From positions 1 through 49,826 of the forward strand of contig JANTFH010000015.1 in the NCBI GenBank assembly GCA_024763535.1: a stretch of DNA of 49,826 nucleotides, in the 5' to 3' direction. Made by a program: the position numbers and the translations under genes. Positions 25,367 through 33,225 of the stretch are shown here, piece after piece. The notes beneath the pieces were generated by a model. The model was not told where the DNA came from, searched no databases, and was given only the letters and a program-made list of their open reading frames with translations. The first letter of the stretch is position 1; every line of letters starts with the position of its first letter. This stretch comes from Thermodesulfobacteriota bacterium. GTDB taxonomy: Bacteria; Desulfobacterota; Anaeroferrophillalia; Anaeroferrophillales; Tharpellaceae.

Positions 25367-26689
25367 TCAGACAAAAAATATGTAGCGCAGCAGCAACAGC
25401 AAGGCACAGATGTGAATGGCCGGGCTGGTGCTGCGAAACCTGCCACTGAACAGTGACAGGATTGAATATGAGATAAAGCCGAAGGCGATACCGTCGGTAA
25501 TGCTGACGCTTAGCTGCATAACGATAATTGTGAGAAAAGCCGGAATCGCCTCGGCCGGTGAGTGCCAGTCAATATCCCTGGCCCCTTTCATCATCATAAC
25601 GCCGATAATAATCAGGGCCGGTGAAGTTATCGGATAGAGGGTCAGGGTTTCCGAAACCTTGACCCCGCCGCCGATGAGCTGAATCAGAGGATAGAAAAAT
25701 GGTGTCAAAAGCAGCAGGATGCCGGTCACCACCGCCGCCAGACCGGTGCGGGCGCCGGCCTGGATTCCGGCCGAACTCTCAACATAACTGGTAATCGTTG
25801 AAGTCCCGAACAGAGCCCCGGCAATGGTGCCCCCGGCATCGGCCAGCAGAGCTCCGCGCTTTATCTCGAATTTGCCGTCTTTAACCAGGCCCGCTTCCGG
25901 CGCGACCCCGATCAAGGTTCCCAGGGTATCAAAAACATCGAGAAAAAGGAAGGTCGCAATCACGACAATCATATCAAGACTAAAAAAACCACTGAAATCG
26001 AAATGAAAGAAGGTCGGCGCCAGACTCGGCGGCGCCGAGAAAACACCGTGGAATTTAACGAGGCCAAAACTCAAGGCGATAATCGCGGTAGCCACAATGC
26101 CCAGCAAAGTAGCCCCGGCAATTTTGCGGACATGAAAGATTGCCGTCAGCATCAAGCCCGCCAGCATAACCAGCACCGGCGGGCTGCCGAGTTCACCAAT
26201 GCCGACATAAGTACCCGGTTTATCAACAATAATCCCACCCCACTCAAAACCTACGAGAGAGATCAAAAGACCGATACCACATCCAATGGCACTGCCTAAA
26301 GATTTGGGGATGGCATTGATAATCTGATGCCGTATCGAGGTTAACGAGAGGATGAAAAAGAGAATTCCAGCGATAAACACCGCCGTCAATGCCTGCTGCC
26401 AGCTAACCCCCATCCCTAAAATTACAGCATAGGCGAAATAGAAATTATGACCCATTGCCGGAGCTAAAGCAATCGGGTAATTGGCCATAAATCCCATCAG
26501 AATACAAGCCAGGGCGGAACCGATACAGGTTGCCGTTAAAACTGCGCCGAAGTCCATTCCGGCGGCGGAAAGTACCACCGGCTGCACAAAAACGATATAG
26601 ACCATCGCCAGGTAGGTCGTCACCCCGCCTAGAAGTTCCCGGTTCCAGGTTGAACCATGTTCCGACAATTTGAAGTAGCGCTCAAACAT
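25367..26689 (-). CDS. NCS2-family purine permease (AzgA/PbuG-like)
   Basis: A 440-residue inner-membrane transporter of the nucleobase:cation symporter-2 group, adenine/guanine/hypoxanthine branch. The N-terminus FKLSEHGSTWNRELLGGVTT, the segment ANYPIALAPAMGHNFYFAYA, the FLFLDVFDTLGTLIGV motif and the GTSTITSYVESSAGIQAGAR motif are diagnostic. About twelve to fourteen hydrophobic segments. It starts one base after the response-regulator stop codon, so it is translated in concert with the two-component system upstream. Confidence 0.93.
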   Translation of the reverse strand: MFERYFKLSEHGSTWNRELLGGVTTYLAMVYIVFVQPVVLSAAGMDFGAVLTATCIGSALACILMGFMANYPIALAPAMGHNFYFAYAVILGMGVSWQQALTAVFIAGILFFILSLTSIRHQIINAIPKSLGSAIGCGIGLLISLVGFEWGGIIVDKPGTYVGIGELGSPPVLVMLAGLMLTAIFHVRKIAGATLLGIVATAIIALSFGLVKFHGVFSAPPSLAPTFFHFDFSGFFSLDMIVVIATFLFLDVFDTLGTLIGVAPEAGLVKDGKFEIKRGALLADAGGTIAGALFGTSTITSYVESSAGIQAGARTGLAAVVTGILLLLTPFFYPLIQLIGGGVKVSETLTLYPITSPALIIIGVMMMKGARDIDWHSPAEAIPAFLTIIVMQLSVSITDGIAFGFISYSILSLFSGRFRSTSPAIHICALLLLLRYIFFV

Positions 26690-26690
26690 C

Positions 26691-27374
26691 TTATTTCATT
26701 GCCTCTATACTCTTATCGACACTCTCAGGCCGGCCGAACTCAACCCATAAGACGGCGTAACGAACCAGCTCGGCCCCGTGTTTCAAACCCAGCTTATCTT
26801 TCAAACGTTCCCGATAGGTACCGATGGTTTTGGCACTGATACATAATTTTGCCGCAATTTCAGCGGAGGAGCAGCCGCGGCCGATCAGGGTTAAAACTTC
26901 AAGCTCACGATCACTTAAGAGAGCGGCGGCGGAAAGAGCGGCGGCATCGGCTTTACCGGTCAGCTTATTGACCATCTTATTCATAATCTTACTGCTGACA
27001 TGAATGTTACCGGCGAGGATGTGGCGCAAGGCCCCGATCACCAGACTGGAAGCCTCCTGTTTCATAATATAGCCCCGGGCCCCGGCCTGGATACAGCGTT
27101 CGGCATGAATCGCCTCATCATGCATCGAGAGTACCAGAATCGGAATGTTGCAGTTATTTCTATCCAGTTCACGGATCAAATCAATCCCCTGACTCTCTTT
27201 CAAGGAGAGATCGACAATAATCAGCTGCGGCTTAAGCTCTTCAATCTCAACTCGGGCCTGAACAATATTATCGGCGCTGCCGCAGACCTCAAGATCATCC
27301 TCCTGGTTAATTAATTCGCTCATCCCCATACTGAAAATCGGATGATCTTCAACGATATAAACTCGGCTCTTCAC
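26691..27374 (-). CDS. NarL/FixJ-family response regulator
   Basis: A 227-residue transcription regulator with an N-terminal receiver domain (VYIVEDHPIFSMGMSELI; phosphoacceptor Asp in LIIVDLSLKESQG near residue 55; SMHDEAIHAERCIQAGARGYIMK) and a C-terminal LuxR-type helix-turn-helix (LSDRELEVLTLIGRGCSSAE, then ISAKTIGTYRERLKDKLGL). The start is a GTG six bases after the histidine-kinase stop codon; the two are a cognate pair. It is followed one base later by the purine permease, which makes that operon a likely target. Confidence 0.95.
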   Translation of the reverse strand: MKSRVYIVEDHPIFSMGMSELINQEDDLEVCGSADNIVQARVEIEELKPQLIIVDLSLKESQGIDLIRELDRNNCNIPILVLSMHDEAIHAERCIQAGARGYIMKQEASSLVIGALRHILAGNIHVSSKIMNKMVNKLTGKADAAALSAAALLSDRELEVLTLIGRGCSSAEIAAKLCISAKTIGTYRERLKDKLGLKHGAELVRYAVLWVEFGRPESVDKSIEAMK

Positions 27375-27380
27375 TTAGAG

Positions 27381-29225
27381 TCAATCCCCCTGCCCAAACA
27401 GACTGGTGGCCGGCAGCCGCAACTCCACCATAACCCCGGCCCCCGGCTGATTTTCAATTTTGAGTTCCGCTCCGAGACAATCGGCCCGATATCTAAGAAT
27501 ACTTAAACCCATCCCCTTAGGATTGGGATTATCCGGCAAACCGGAGCCGTCGTCAACTATTTTCACCATCAGCACTGAAGCTTCATGCTTTAGAGATATG
27601 GCGATGTTCTTTGCCTCGCCATGTTTGACCGCATTATGAACCGCTTCGTGAACAATATAATAGATATGAGTCGCGGCCGTGTTATCCCCCAAGGTAACCG
27701 CTTCCGCCGAACCGAGAACACAACTGATATTGTAGATGCGGGAAACATTCTCCGCCAGATCTTCCAATGAGGCCTCAAGTCCGTAAACCGCGGCTTCAAC
27801 CGGCATCAGGCCGCGGGCCAGATTGCGGGTTTTGCTGACTGCCTCGGCGATCAGTTCGCGAATTTTTTCCGCTGCGACCGTAGCCTCCGAAAGCTCCGAC
27901 TGCCGCTCCAGCTTCTCTTTTAAGACCTTGCTTAAAACTTCGGTGCCGATCAGATGCGGCCCCAGATCATCATGTAATATCCGGCCGAATTTCTGTTTTT
28001 CGCGTTCACTGACATTCAAAAGTTCCCGCTCCAGCCGCCGACGCTCACTAATTTCAAGCTGGAGATTATTATGATAGGTCTCAAGCTTTTCCATAAAGAT
28101 ATTGAAATGACGGGACAACTGGCCGATCTCGTCATTCGGAGCCTGTAACATCCGTACTGAAAGATCGCCGGCGGTAGCCGCGGTCAAACGGCGGATAAGT
28201 TCACGCATCGGCCGGATAATCGATGCACTGATCAGCAGTGTCAAGGGCAGAATCAGCACCAGGGTGGCCAGAACCGCAACCAGAATAATCCATTTAACTC
28301 TCTGCAGCGGGGCGTAGATCTCAGCAGCATAGCTTGAAGAGGCAACAATCCAGTCATATTCAGGAAGATAATTGAATATAACCAGTTTTTCACGATATTC
28401 TTTCTCTCCCGGGTTACGCCATGAGTAACGCAATTTACCATTTTTGAGCCGACAGATCTTCCGCACAAAGAAATGTCCGTTACCGTCAACCACGTCAAAA
28501 ACATTTCCTTTAAGCCGGGGATGAACCACGGCGTTGCCGTGACTATCGAGAACAAAGGCGTAACCCGACTGCCCGAAACGTAACGCCAAGATGGCTTCCC
28601 GAAAGTCTGAGACATTAACCAGTTCCTTAAACTCGTCCCGGTAACTGGAAACCGAGATAATCCAGTCCCAAGGCGCGAAATAACTCATATAAAGAGCTTT
28701 TTTTCGCTGCTTTGACTCTCCCGGGTTGCGCCAGGCATACTCTAAATAACCGGTCTTACGCCGTATCTGCTTAACGATAAAATCGACCGTCCTGAAATTA
28801 TGCCCGTTAACCGAGGGATTGGGATGATAAACGGCCAGCCCGAAGCTGTTAATACAATAGATATAGCCGGTTTTACCAATCGTCTGGCTGGAAAAGACCC
28901 GAGCCGCTTCAGCCTGGGCCGCAGACTCCGAGAGTTCACCGGCCTGCTGCCGGGCATAGATACTTTCGATCATCTCGAGGTTTTTTTCGGCCACGGCCCG
29001 CAGATAATTTTTAATCGAAACAGAGGCCGTGGTGCGTACCGTATCCAGGATAGCGGCGGTCGAGTTCTTCAACTCACGCTCTATCCCGTCCTCAACCGTG
29101 GTGCGCATCAGGGAATAAATCAGGGAGCTTAAAATAAGAAGAGAGAGGATCAGAACCGCTGAATAACCGACAAACAGTTTGGCCCGGATATTAAGATTAC
29201 GAAAAAATTTCGTCAGACGATGCAT
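27381..29225 (-). CDS. Membrane sensor histidine kinase with tandem Cache-type domains
   Basis: A protein of about 614 residues. It has a first membrane helix near residues 18-38 and a periplasmic sensor of about 270 residues made of two similar Cache-type units: each contains an aromatic-Gly-Tyr-(I/A)-(Y/F) strand (GKTGYIYCIN; FGQSGYAFVLD), an (A)V(V/Y)HP motif and a WRNPGE motif. A second helix (IILVAVLATLVLILPL) is followed by HAMP, a HisKA_3-type helix with the phosphoacceptor in LHDDLGPHLIG (near residue 415), and a HATPase domain with an N-box (HEAVHNAVKHGEAKN) and DDGSGLP. The ATG at 29225 follows an AGG. A transcription terminator upstream separates it from the lipoprotein gene. The ligand is unknown. 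Confidence 0.92.
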   Translation of the reverse strand: MHRLTKFFRNLNIRAKLFVGYSAVLILSLLILSSLIYSLMRTTVEDGIERELKNSTAAILDTVRTTASVSIKNYLRAVAEKNLEMIESIYARQQAGELSESAAQAEAARVFSSQTIGKTGYIYCINSFGLAVYHPNPSVNGHNFRTVDFIVKQIRRKTGYLEYAWRNPGESKQRKKALYMSYFAPWDWIISVSSYRDEFKELVNVSDFREAILALRFGQSGYAFVLDSHGNAVVHPRLKGNVFDVVDGNGHFFVRKICRLKNGKLRYSWRNPGEKEYREKLVIFNYLPEYDWIVASSSYAAEIYAPLQRVKWIILVAVLATLVLILPLTLLISASIIRPMRELIRRLTAATAGDLSVRMLQAPNDEIGQLSRHFNIFMEKLETYHNNLQLEISERRRLERELLNVSEREKQKFGRILHDDLGPHLIGTEVLSKVLKEKLERQSELSEATVAAEKIRELIAEAVSKTRNLARGLMPVEAAVYGLEASLEDLAENVSRIYNISCVLGSAEAVTLGDNTAATHIYYIVHEAVHNAVKHGEAKNIAISLKHEASVLMVKIVDDGSGLPDNPNPKGMGLSILRYRADCLGAELKIENQPGAGVMVELRLPATSLFGQGD

Positions 29226-29260
29226 CAAACGCACCTGAAAAATAAAGAAGATAGCGTTGC

Positions 29261-29285
29261 AAAAAGGCCCGGAATCGGGCCTTTA
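29261..29285 (-). terminator. Rho-independent terminator after the lipoprotein gene
   Basis: On the minus strand, AAAGGCCCG / CGGGCCTTT pair around a four-base loop, followed by TTTTTGC. It ends about 25 bases after the lipoprotein stop codon and isolates the histidine kinase operon. Confidence 0.85.
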
Positions 29286-29307
29286 TCGATTATCCACCGG
29301 CCCGGGC

Positions 29308-29937
29308 CTATTTCCCGGACTGACTTTTAACCAGCATCCCGGCACTATTCAACCGGCTGATCACAACCTTACCAAACTCTTTGATCAGTTTGTAGTCCGG
29401 TCGGATAGCGGTAGTTTTTGACGACAAAACCATCACCGGAATCCGCTCTTTGGTACTATATAATTTAGTCTCCAGGCTGTAAACAGAGGTTGTCCGCGTC
29501 CCGGCGGTAACCTGACAGGGAGAAAGCGCGTATCTCTGATTCTGCCGGTAGTCACTTTCCCAGCGATTGACACAGGCATTATTTGTATTCACACTGCTCT
29601 CCTCCATCCGGTTGCCGACTTTGGAGATCAAGACCGCGTCAAAGGAGTGCTGAGCAATAGCATTATCTATAGAGTCAACCGAAGAACGCCCCCCGGCGGA
29701 GAGAATCGAATAGGCGGCCGTGGCCGAAACTCCAAGCCGCTTAAGATCACGAACCTGTTCCAGTTCACTCATCCGGCAGACCTCTTCATCCAGAAACTGG
29801 CTGATCACCAGGATATTCCTGAAGGGGCCGCCGGTATAGTTTTTATCCTGCCAGGAATTGGTAATTTTAGTGGTTGAACAAGAGATCAAACCTAAAAGCA
29901 GCATCATTACCGGCAAAAGCCACAAACATTTTTTCAT
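29308..29937 (-). CDS. Putative lipoprotein of unknown function
   Basis: An approximately 209-residue exported protein. The signal peptide LWLLPVMMLLLGLISC ends in a lipobox-like L-I-S-C, so it is probably a lipoprotein. The following segment TNSWQDKNYTGGPFRNILVI is a recurring start of small lipoproteins I cannot name with confidence (DUF4136-like surroundings). The frame is open upstream to 30027, but the ATG at 29937 begins the signal peptide and is preferred. It follows the Cache-AlbA_2 gene by about 60 bases on the same strand, with a stem-loop repeat between, and is ended by a strong terminator. Confidence 0.7.
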   Translation of the reverse strand: MKKCLWLLPVMMLLLGLISCSTTKITNSWQDKNYTGGPFRNILVISQFLDEEVCRMSELEQVRDLKRLGVSATAAYSILSAGGRSSVDSIDNAIAQHSFDAVLISKVGNRMEESSVNTNNACVNRWESDYRQNQRYALSPCQVTAGTRTTSVYSLETKLYSTKERIPVMVLSSKTTAIRPDYKLIKEFGKVVISRLNSAGMLVKSQSGK

Positions 29938-29960
29938 AATATATACCCCGTTAAATTCGG

Positions 29961-30005
29961 GAGACCTCAAAAACTTTCTACTTTTTCGAGGCACCCTTTT
30001 AATTG
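29961..30005 (-). repeat. GGGTGYCTYGAAAAA stem-loop repeat, copy 2
   Basis: Read on the minus strand: TTAAAAGGGTGCCTCGAAAA, a spacer, then TGAGGTCTCCC, giving imperfect arms. It matches the element at 47092-47131 (minus: TTAAAAGGGTGTCTTGAAAA, then GGGACACCCT). It begins inside the last codons of the Cache-AlbA_2 gene and ends in the gap before the lipoprotein gene. Confidence 0.6.
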
Positions 30006-31726
30006 TCATTCGCGGCCGAGGGATCACTACCCTGATCCGTTACCGCCGTTTTGCGACTGGCAAGATATTTTATCATCTGGCTCGGTTTAAGTTTACGACT
30101 GGCGGGACCGGTACGAATGAAAAACTCTTCGCTCTCCCCTTTTTTAAGGAAGGCGGGAATATCAGAAACCTGGCAGCGGATCTCAACAATTTTCAAACCT
30201 TCGATTTCAACTATGGCAAAATGGATAAAACGCGAAAACTCAAGGCCGATATGGGTACTGATCAAGCTGTCTATATGGCGCAGGCATTTATCATCATTGG
30301 CAAAATTATCACGTTCCAGACCTTTGATAGTCCCGTCATCTTCAACCCCGATCAGCAAAACCCCGCCCGTGGTATTCAAGAAGCCGACAACTCCTTTCAG
30401 CCAGGCCACCTCAATCTCTTTCCCGGCCCGATCCTGATGCAGATTCCAGCGTACCGTCGCCTTGAATTCCAGACGCTCACTCTCACCCGCCCGGATAAGA
30501 TCACGGATTCTCTGCCCGGGATCTTCCAGACTCGCCTCCCGCTGCAACTCATCTTCGATCAGGCGATAATTCTCAAGCCGCATATCTTCGAGAGAACGCA
30601 GATGGCGCTGGACAAAGGAAAAGGAGAAAAAGAAAAGAATTATACCGATGCCAAAGACCAATAGCGGCAGAAGAAAGCTGTTAACCGGATAATCCGCAAT
30701 CTGCAGGATATCCTTCTCCGGCACAACTACCACCAGCCATAAACGGCGATTGCCGATCTTAAGAGCCGCAAACCCGGCCCACCAGGGTTTACCCGCTGCC
30801 CGAAAGGAAAAGATCTGCTCGCTCTGTTCCCGTGAATGCTGCCACTTCTCAAATGCCGGAGCAAATTTTTCTTCAATCCTCAGATCCATTGTGGATACAT
30901 CCCGGTTAGTATCCCGGCAGTCAGCCTGAGAACTGCCCAGGATTGTACCCTTGTCGGAAACCATAAAAGCCCGGCCATCCGCCCCCAGTTCAAGGTCGGC
31001 AAGCCAGCTTAAAAGGTCACAGAGTTTGACATCAAAGGCGGCGGCATATGACTCGTTCTCCACAGTTCCATCTTTGCCACCGGCGCCGGATGAACTCCGG
31101 CTGCTCCAGCGCATAGCCGCCGTAATCCCGATCTTATTGTCAAAATAGAAATTGTATGGAGTTGTCCAGAAAATATCCTGTTCCTCCTTCAACTCCATAA
31201 CCCCCTTGAACCAGGGGCGCTTGCGGACATCATAATCGCTATCTATCAAACGGCCCTTGCCCGCCGTCCCCGTTTCCGGCCACTCGAAACTCAACGCTTT
31301 CCCCGGCTGTGCCCGGGGATCACTCCAGCGAGCCTGCCAATGATCATCTTGATAGTGCAGGAAGTAACTTCGTCCCTGGCTATCGGCAATAACCAAAGCA
31401 TGAACCTGGGGAATATTTTTCAGAACCGGGGTAAACTGCTGATTGATCTGCGCGGTCTTATCGAGGGCCAGGCTGTTTTCCCGACCCCAGTCCCGAGCTA
31501 TCTTAAGATTAGTCACAACCGGCTCAACCAGATGTTGAAACTCAATCCGTTTTTTATATGAAAGCTCGGTAATCCAGGAACGGAAGAGGCTCTCTTTGGC
31601 CTGTAGAGACTGGTAGACGGTCAACCCGGAGATAGCCAGAGTAAAGACTAAAATCAACCAGGGAACAATCCGGAGAAAGTTTTGCAGACGGGAAAATGAA
31701 GCTTTGGACTCTTCTCTATTTGTCAT
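29999..31726 (-). CDS. Membrane Cache-domain sensor fused to a Schlafen AlbA_2 domain
   Basis: A 575-residue protein with an unusual layout. A first membrane helix lies near residues 18-38; a periplasmic double-Cache-like sensor spans about 45-350 (VHALVIADSQGRSYFLHY; SDYDVRKRPWFKGVMELKEE is the classic Cache RPWF motif). A second helix (FLLPLLVFGIGIILFFFSFS) is followed by a linker and, in the cytoplasm (about 415-545), an AlbA_2 domain: ESERLEFKATVRWN, GVVGFLNTTGGVLLIGVEDD, GIKGLERD-type sequence and the FFIRTG segment. AlbA_2 domains bind nucleic acid and are usually in soluble proteins. A sensing role with an intracellular nucleic-acid output is inferred. The usual kinase, cyclase and methyl-accepting outputs are absent. 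Confidence 0.85.
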   Translation of the reverse strand: MTNREESKASFSRLQNFLRIVPWLILVFTLAISGLTVYQSLQAKESLFRSWITELSYKKRIEFQHLVEPVVTNLKIARDWGRENSLALDKTAQINQQFTPVLKNIPQVHALVIADSQGRSYFLHYQDDHWQARWSDPRAQPGKALSFEWPETGTAGKGRLIDSDYDVRKRPWFKGVMELKEEQDIFWTTPYNFYFDNKIGITAAMRWSSRSSSGAGGKDGTVENESYAAAFDVKLCDLLSWLADLELGADGRAFMVSDKGTILGSSQADCRDTNRDVSTMDLRIEEKFAPAFEKWQHSREQSEQIFSFRAAGKPWWAGFAALKIGNRRLWLVVVVPEKDILQIADYPVNSFLLPLLVFGIGIILFFFSFSFVQRHLRSLEDMRLENYRLIEDELQREASLEDPGQRIRDLIRAGESERLEFKATVRWNLHQDRAGKEIEVAWLKGVVGFLNTTGGVLLIGVEDDGTIKGLERDNFANDDKCLRHIDSLISTHIGLEFSRFIHFAIVEIEGLKIVEIRCQVSDIPAFLKKGESEEFFIRTGPASRKLKPSQMIKYLASRKTAVTDQGSDPSAANDN

Positions 31727-32029
31727 TTTATTATGGGTCGCAAACGTAGATTATATTAACATTCCGGCATACTGCACAAACATATTCAATAAAGCATCGG
31801 GGTATACATTAAATAACTTATTTTAGCAACTCTCCCCTTTCGCCAAATTTCCCGCAAAAGCAAGAGTCTACTTTTTCAGTTATCTCTACTCTGATCGAAA
31901 GACTACAAATTTTCTTACTGTAAACTCGAAATTTGATCATCAGCGCCGTTTCACTATATACAGACTGACAACAGAGGTCAATTGATGATTTATAATGATT
32001 TACGAAAAACCGGGGTTTAGCAGACGCTG

Positions 32030-32115
32030 CCGCGACCGCGACCCGGGTTCGCATTTTTCATGGGATCGGGCACGAAAATAATTTACGCTTTCCCTTAAAC
32101 CATATTTTCGCTATA
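32030..32115 (+). pseudogene. Relic of a ydbH 3' end
   Basis: Bases 32079-32115 match bases 35715-35752, the 3' end of the intact ydbH in this window, over 37-38 positions with two substitutions and one single-base deletion. Similarity is weaker but still visible upstream to about 32030 (CCCGGG-TC-CATTT and GGGATC-type blocks). In the relic the reading frame gives NLRFPLNHIF, then a frameshift and stop, matching NLRFPLNHIL of ydbH. This is best explained as the remains of a duplicated ydbH or of a rearrangement. Confidence 0.65.
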
Positions 32116-32153
32116 TAGAGGTATCGGCAGGTAAATTTACCGATCGAAAATAT
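32102..32153. repeat. Bulged inverted repeat at the relic boundary
   Basis: Outer arms ATATTTTCG (32102-32110) and CGAAAATAT (32145-32153), inner arms ATCGG (32123-32127) and CCGAT (32140-32144), with a 12-base bulge on the left side and a 12-base loop. It straddles the end of the ydbH relic. Confidence 0.6.
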
Positions 32154-32255
32154 CGAAAACCGAGATTAATGAAATAACTCCGAACTCCGAAACAAACAGG
32201 GAGAATAGTTACGAAAACAACGCCATAGAAGAAAAACATTACGTCAGGGGGATTT

Positions 32256-33044
32256 ATGGACAATCTATACGAAAAGCTGGGGTCGTTTTATCTGGGACGG
32301 GAATATGATGTGGCTTCCAGCACTGCCAAAAAAGATCTGGTGCTTTACGATTCCAAAGATATCAACACCCACGCCGTAATCATCGGCATGACCGGCAGCG
32401 GTAAAACCGGTCTGGGTGTAGGTCTGCTGGAAGAGGCCCTGATAGACAATATTCCGGTTATCGCCATTGATCCCAAGGGAGATCTCACTAATCTCTCCCT
32501 GACCTTTCCCGAACTAAGAGCCGAAGATTTCCGCCCCTGGATCAATGAACAGGATGCCCTTACCAAAGGCCTGACTCCGGATGACTACGCCGCCAAACAG
32601 GCGCAAGGCTGGAGTAAAGGTCTGGCTGACTGGGACCAGAGCCCCGAACGTATAGGCCGCCTGCGAAATGCGGCCGAGTGCGTTATCTATACTCCGGGCA
32701 GCAATGCCGGATTGCCGATCAGCATCCTGCGTAACTTCTCACCCCCGCCGCAAACAATTCTGGAGGAGATGGATGTTTCCCGAGCCCGGAAAAGGGTGGA
32801 ATCAATCAGCGTACAACTTGATGAACTCGACACCCGCATGCAGGAGGATATCGAAAAAATTGAGTTCTCTTACGATGCCGAGACCGAACCCTTGCATGAA
32901 ATCCGAATAAAACCTAAAAGCACTGACATTACATTGGATATCTTCGGCCTTGCCTGGATTCCCTTTCGCCAGGATGCCCAGGGACACCTGGCCCGGGACT
33001 GGCCTCTGCCGACCCCGAACTCGAGCCCGGCAACAGACTCCTGA
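32256..33044 (+). pseudogene. HerA/DUF87-like ATP-binding protein with a large internal deletion
   Basis: The open frame encodes 262 residues. Residues 1 to about 175 match the N-terminus of a family of large (about 800-residue) ATP-binding proteins, with [20 protein letters not shown] as Walker [24 protein letters not shown] and [14 protein letters not shown]. From about residue 185 the sequence ([20 protein letters not shown], then [19 protein letters not shown]) matches the extreme C-terminus of the same family. The central portion with Walker B, sensor and arginine-finger regions is missing, so ATPase activity is very unlikely. The junction is in frame and the start has a CAGGGGG site, so a stable small protein may still be made. 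Confidence 0.75.
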
Positions 33045-33225
33045 ACAGATACAAGGGTCAAAAGCTCAACCGTTTGGGAATTAAACTTAATCAATTGCGA
33101 ATGAGTGCTGCCAAAAGTTACTGTTATTGAATTTACGGGTTGAATTCAAGAAGAGTGAATCAACTCTAATTTGCGGGTATACTTGACATTCAGGTACAGG
33201 CCTGAGATTTTAAGGTATATTGAGA

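Larger units (their letters stand above)
31727..32255. other. Gene-poor region upstream of the decayed ATPase gene
   Basis: A 529 bp AT-rich region. From 31727 to about 31990 I see nothing but the likely promoter zone of the minus-strand sensor gene. From about 32030 to 32115 there is a ydbH 3'-end relic (listed separately), and 32102-32153 can fold into a bulged hairpin. No tRNA, transposase or credible gene was recognised. Confidence 0.55.

Noticed and set aside
31727-32255. Possible RNA gene upstream of the decayed ATPase gene
   Set aside because: No tRNA cloverleaf or known RNA motif was seen; the only structures are a bulged hairpin and the ydbH relic.
33183-33219. Possible TTGACA-type promoter just before ydbH
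   Set aside because: The -35 box TTGACA at 33183-33188 is perfect, but no acceptable -10 box lies 16-18 bases further on (only GATTTT/TTTTAA-like sequence), so I did not list it.
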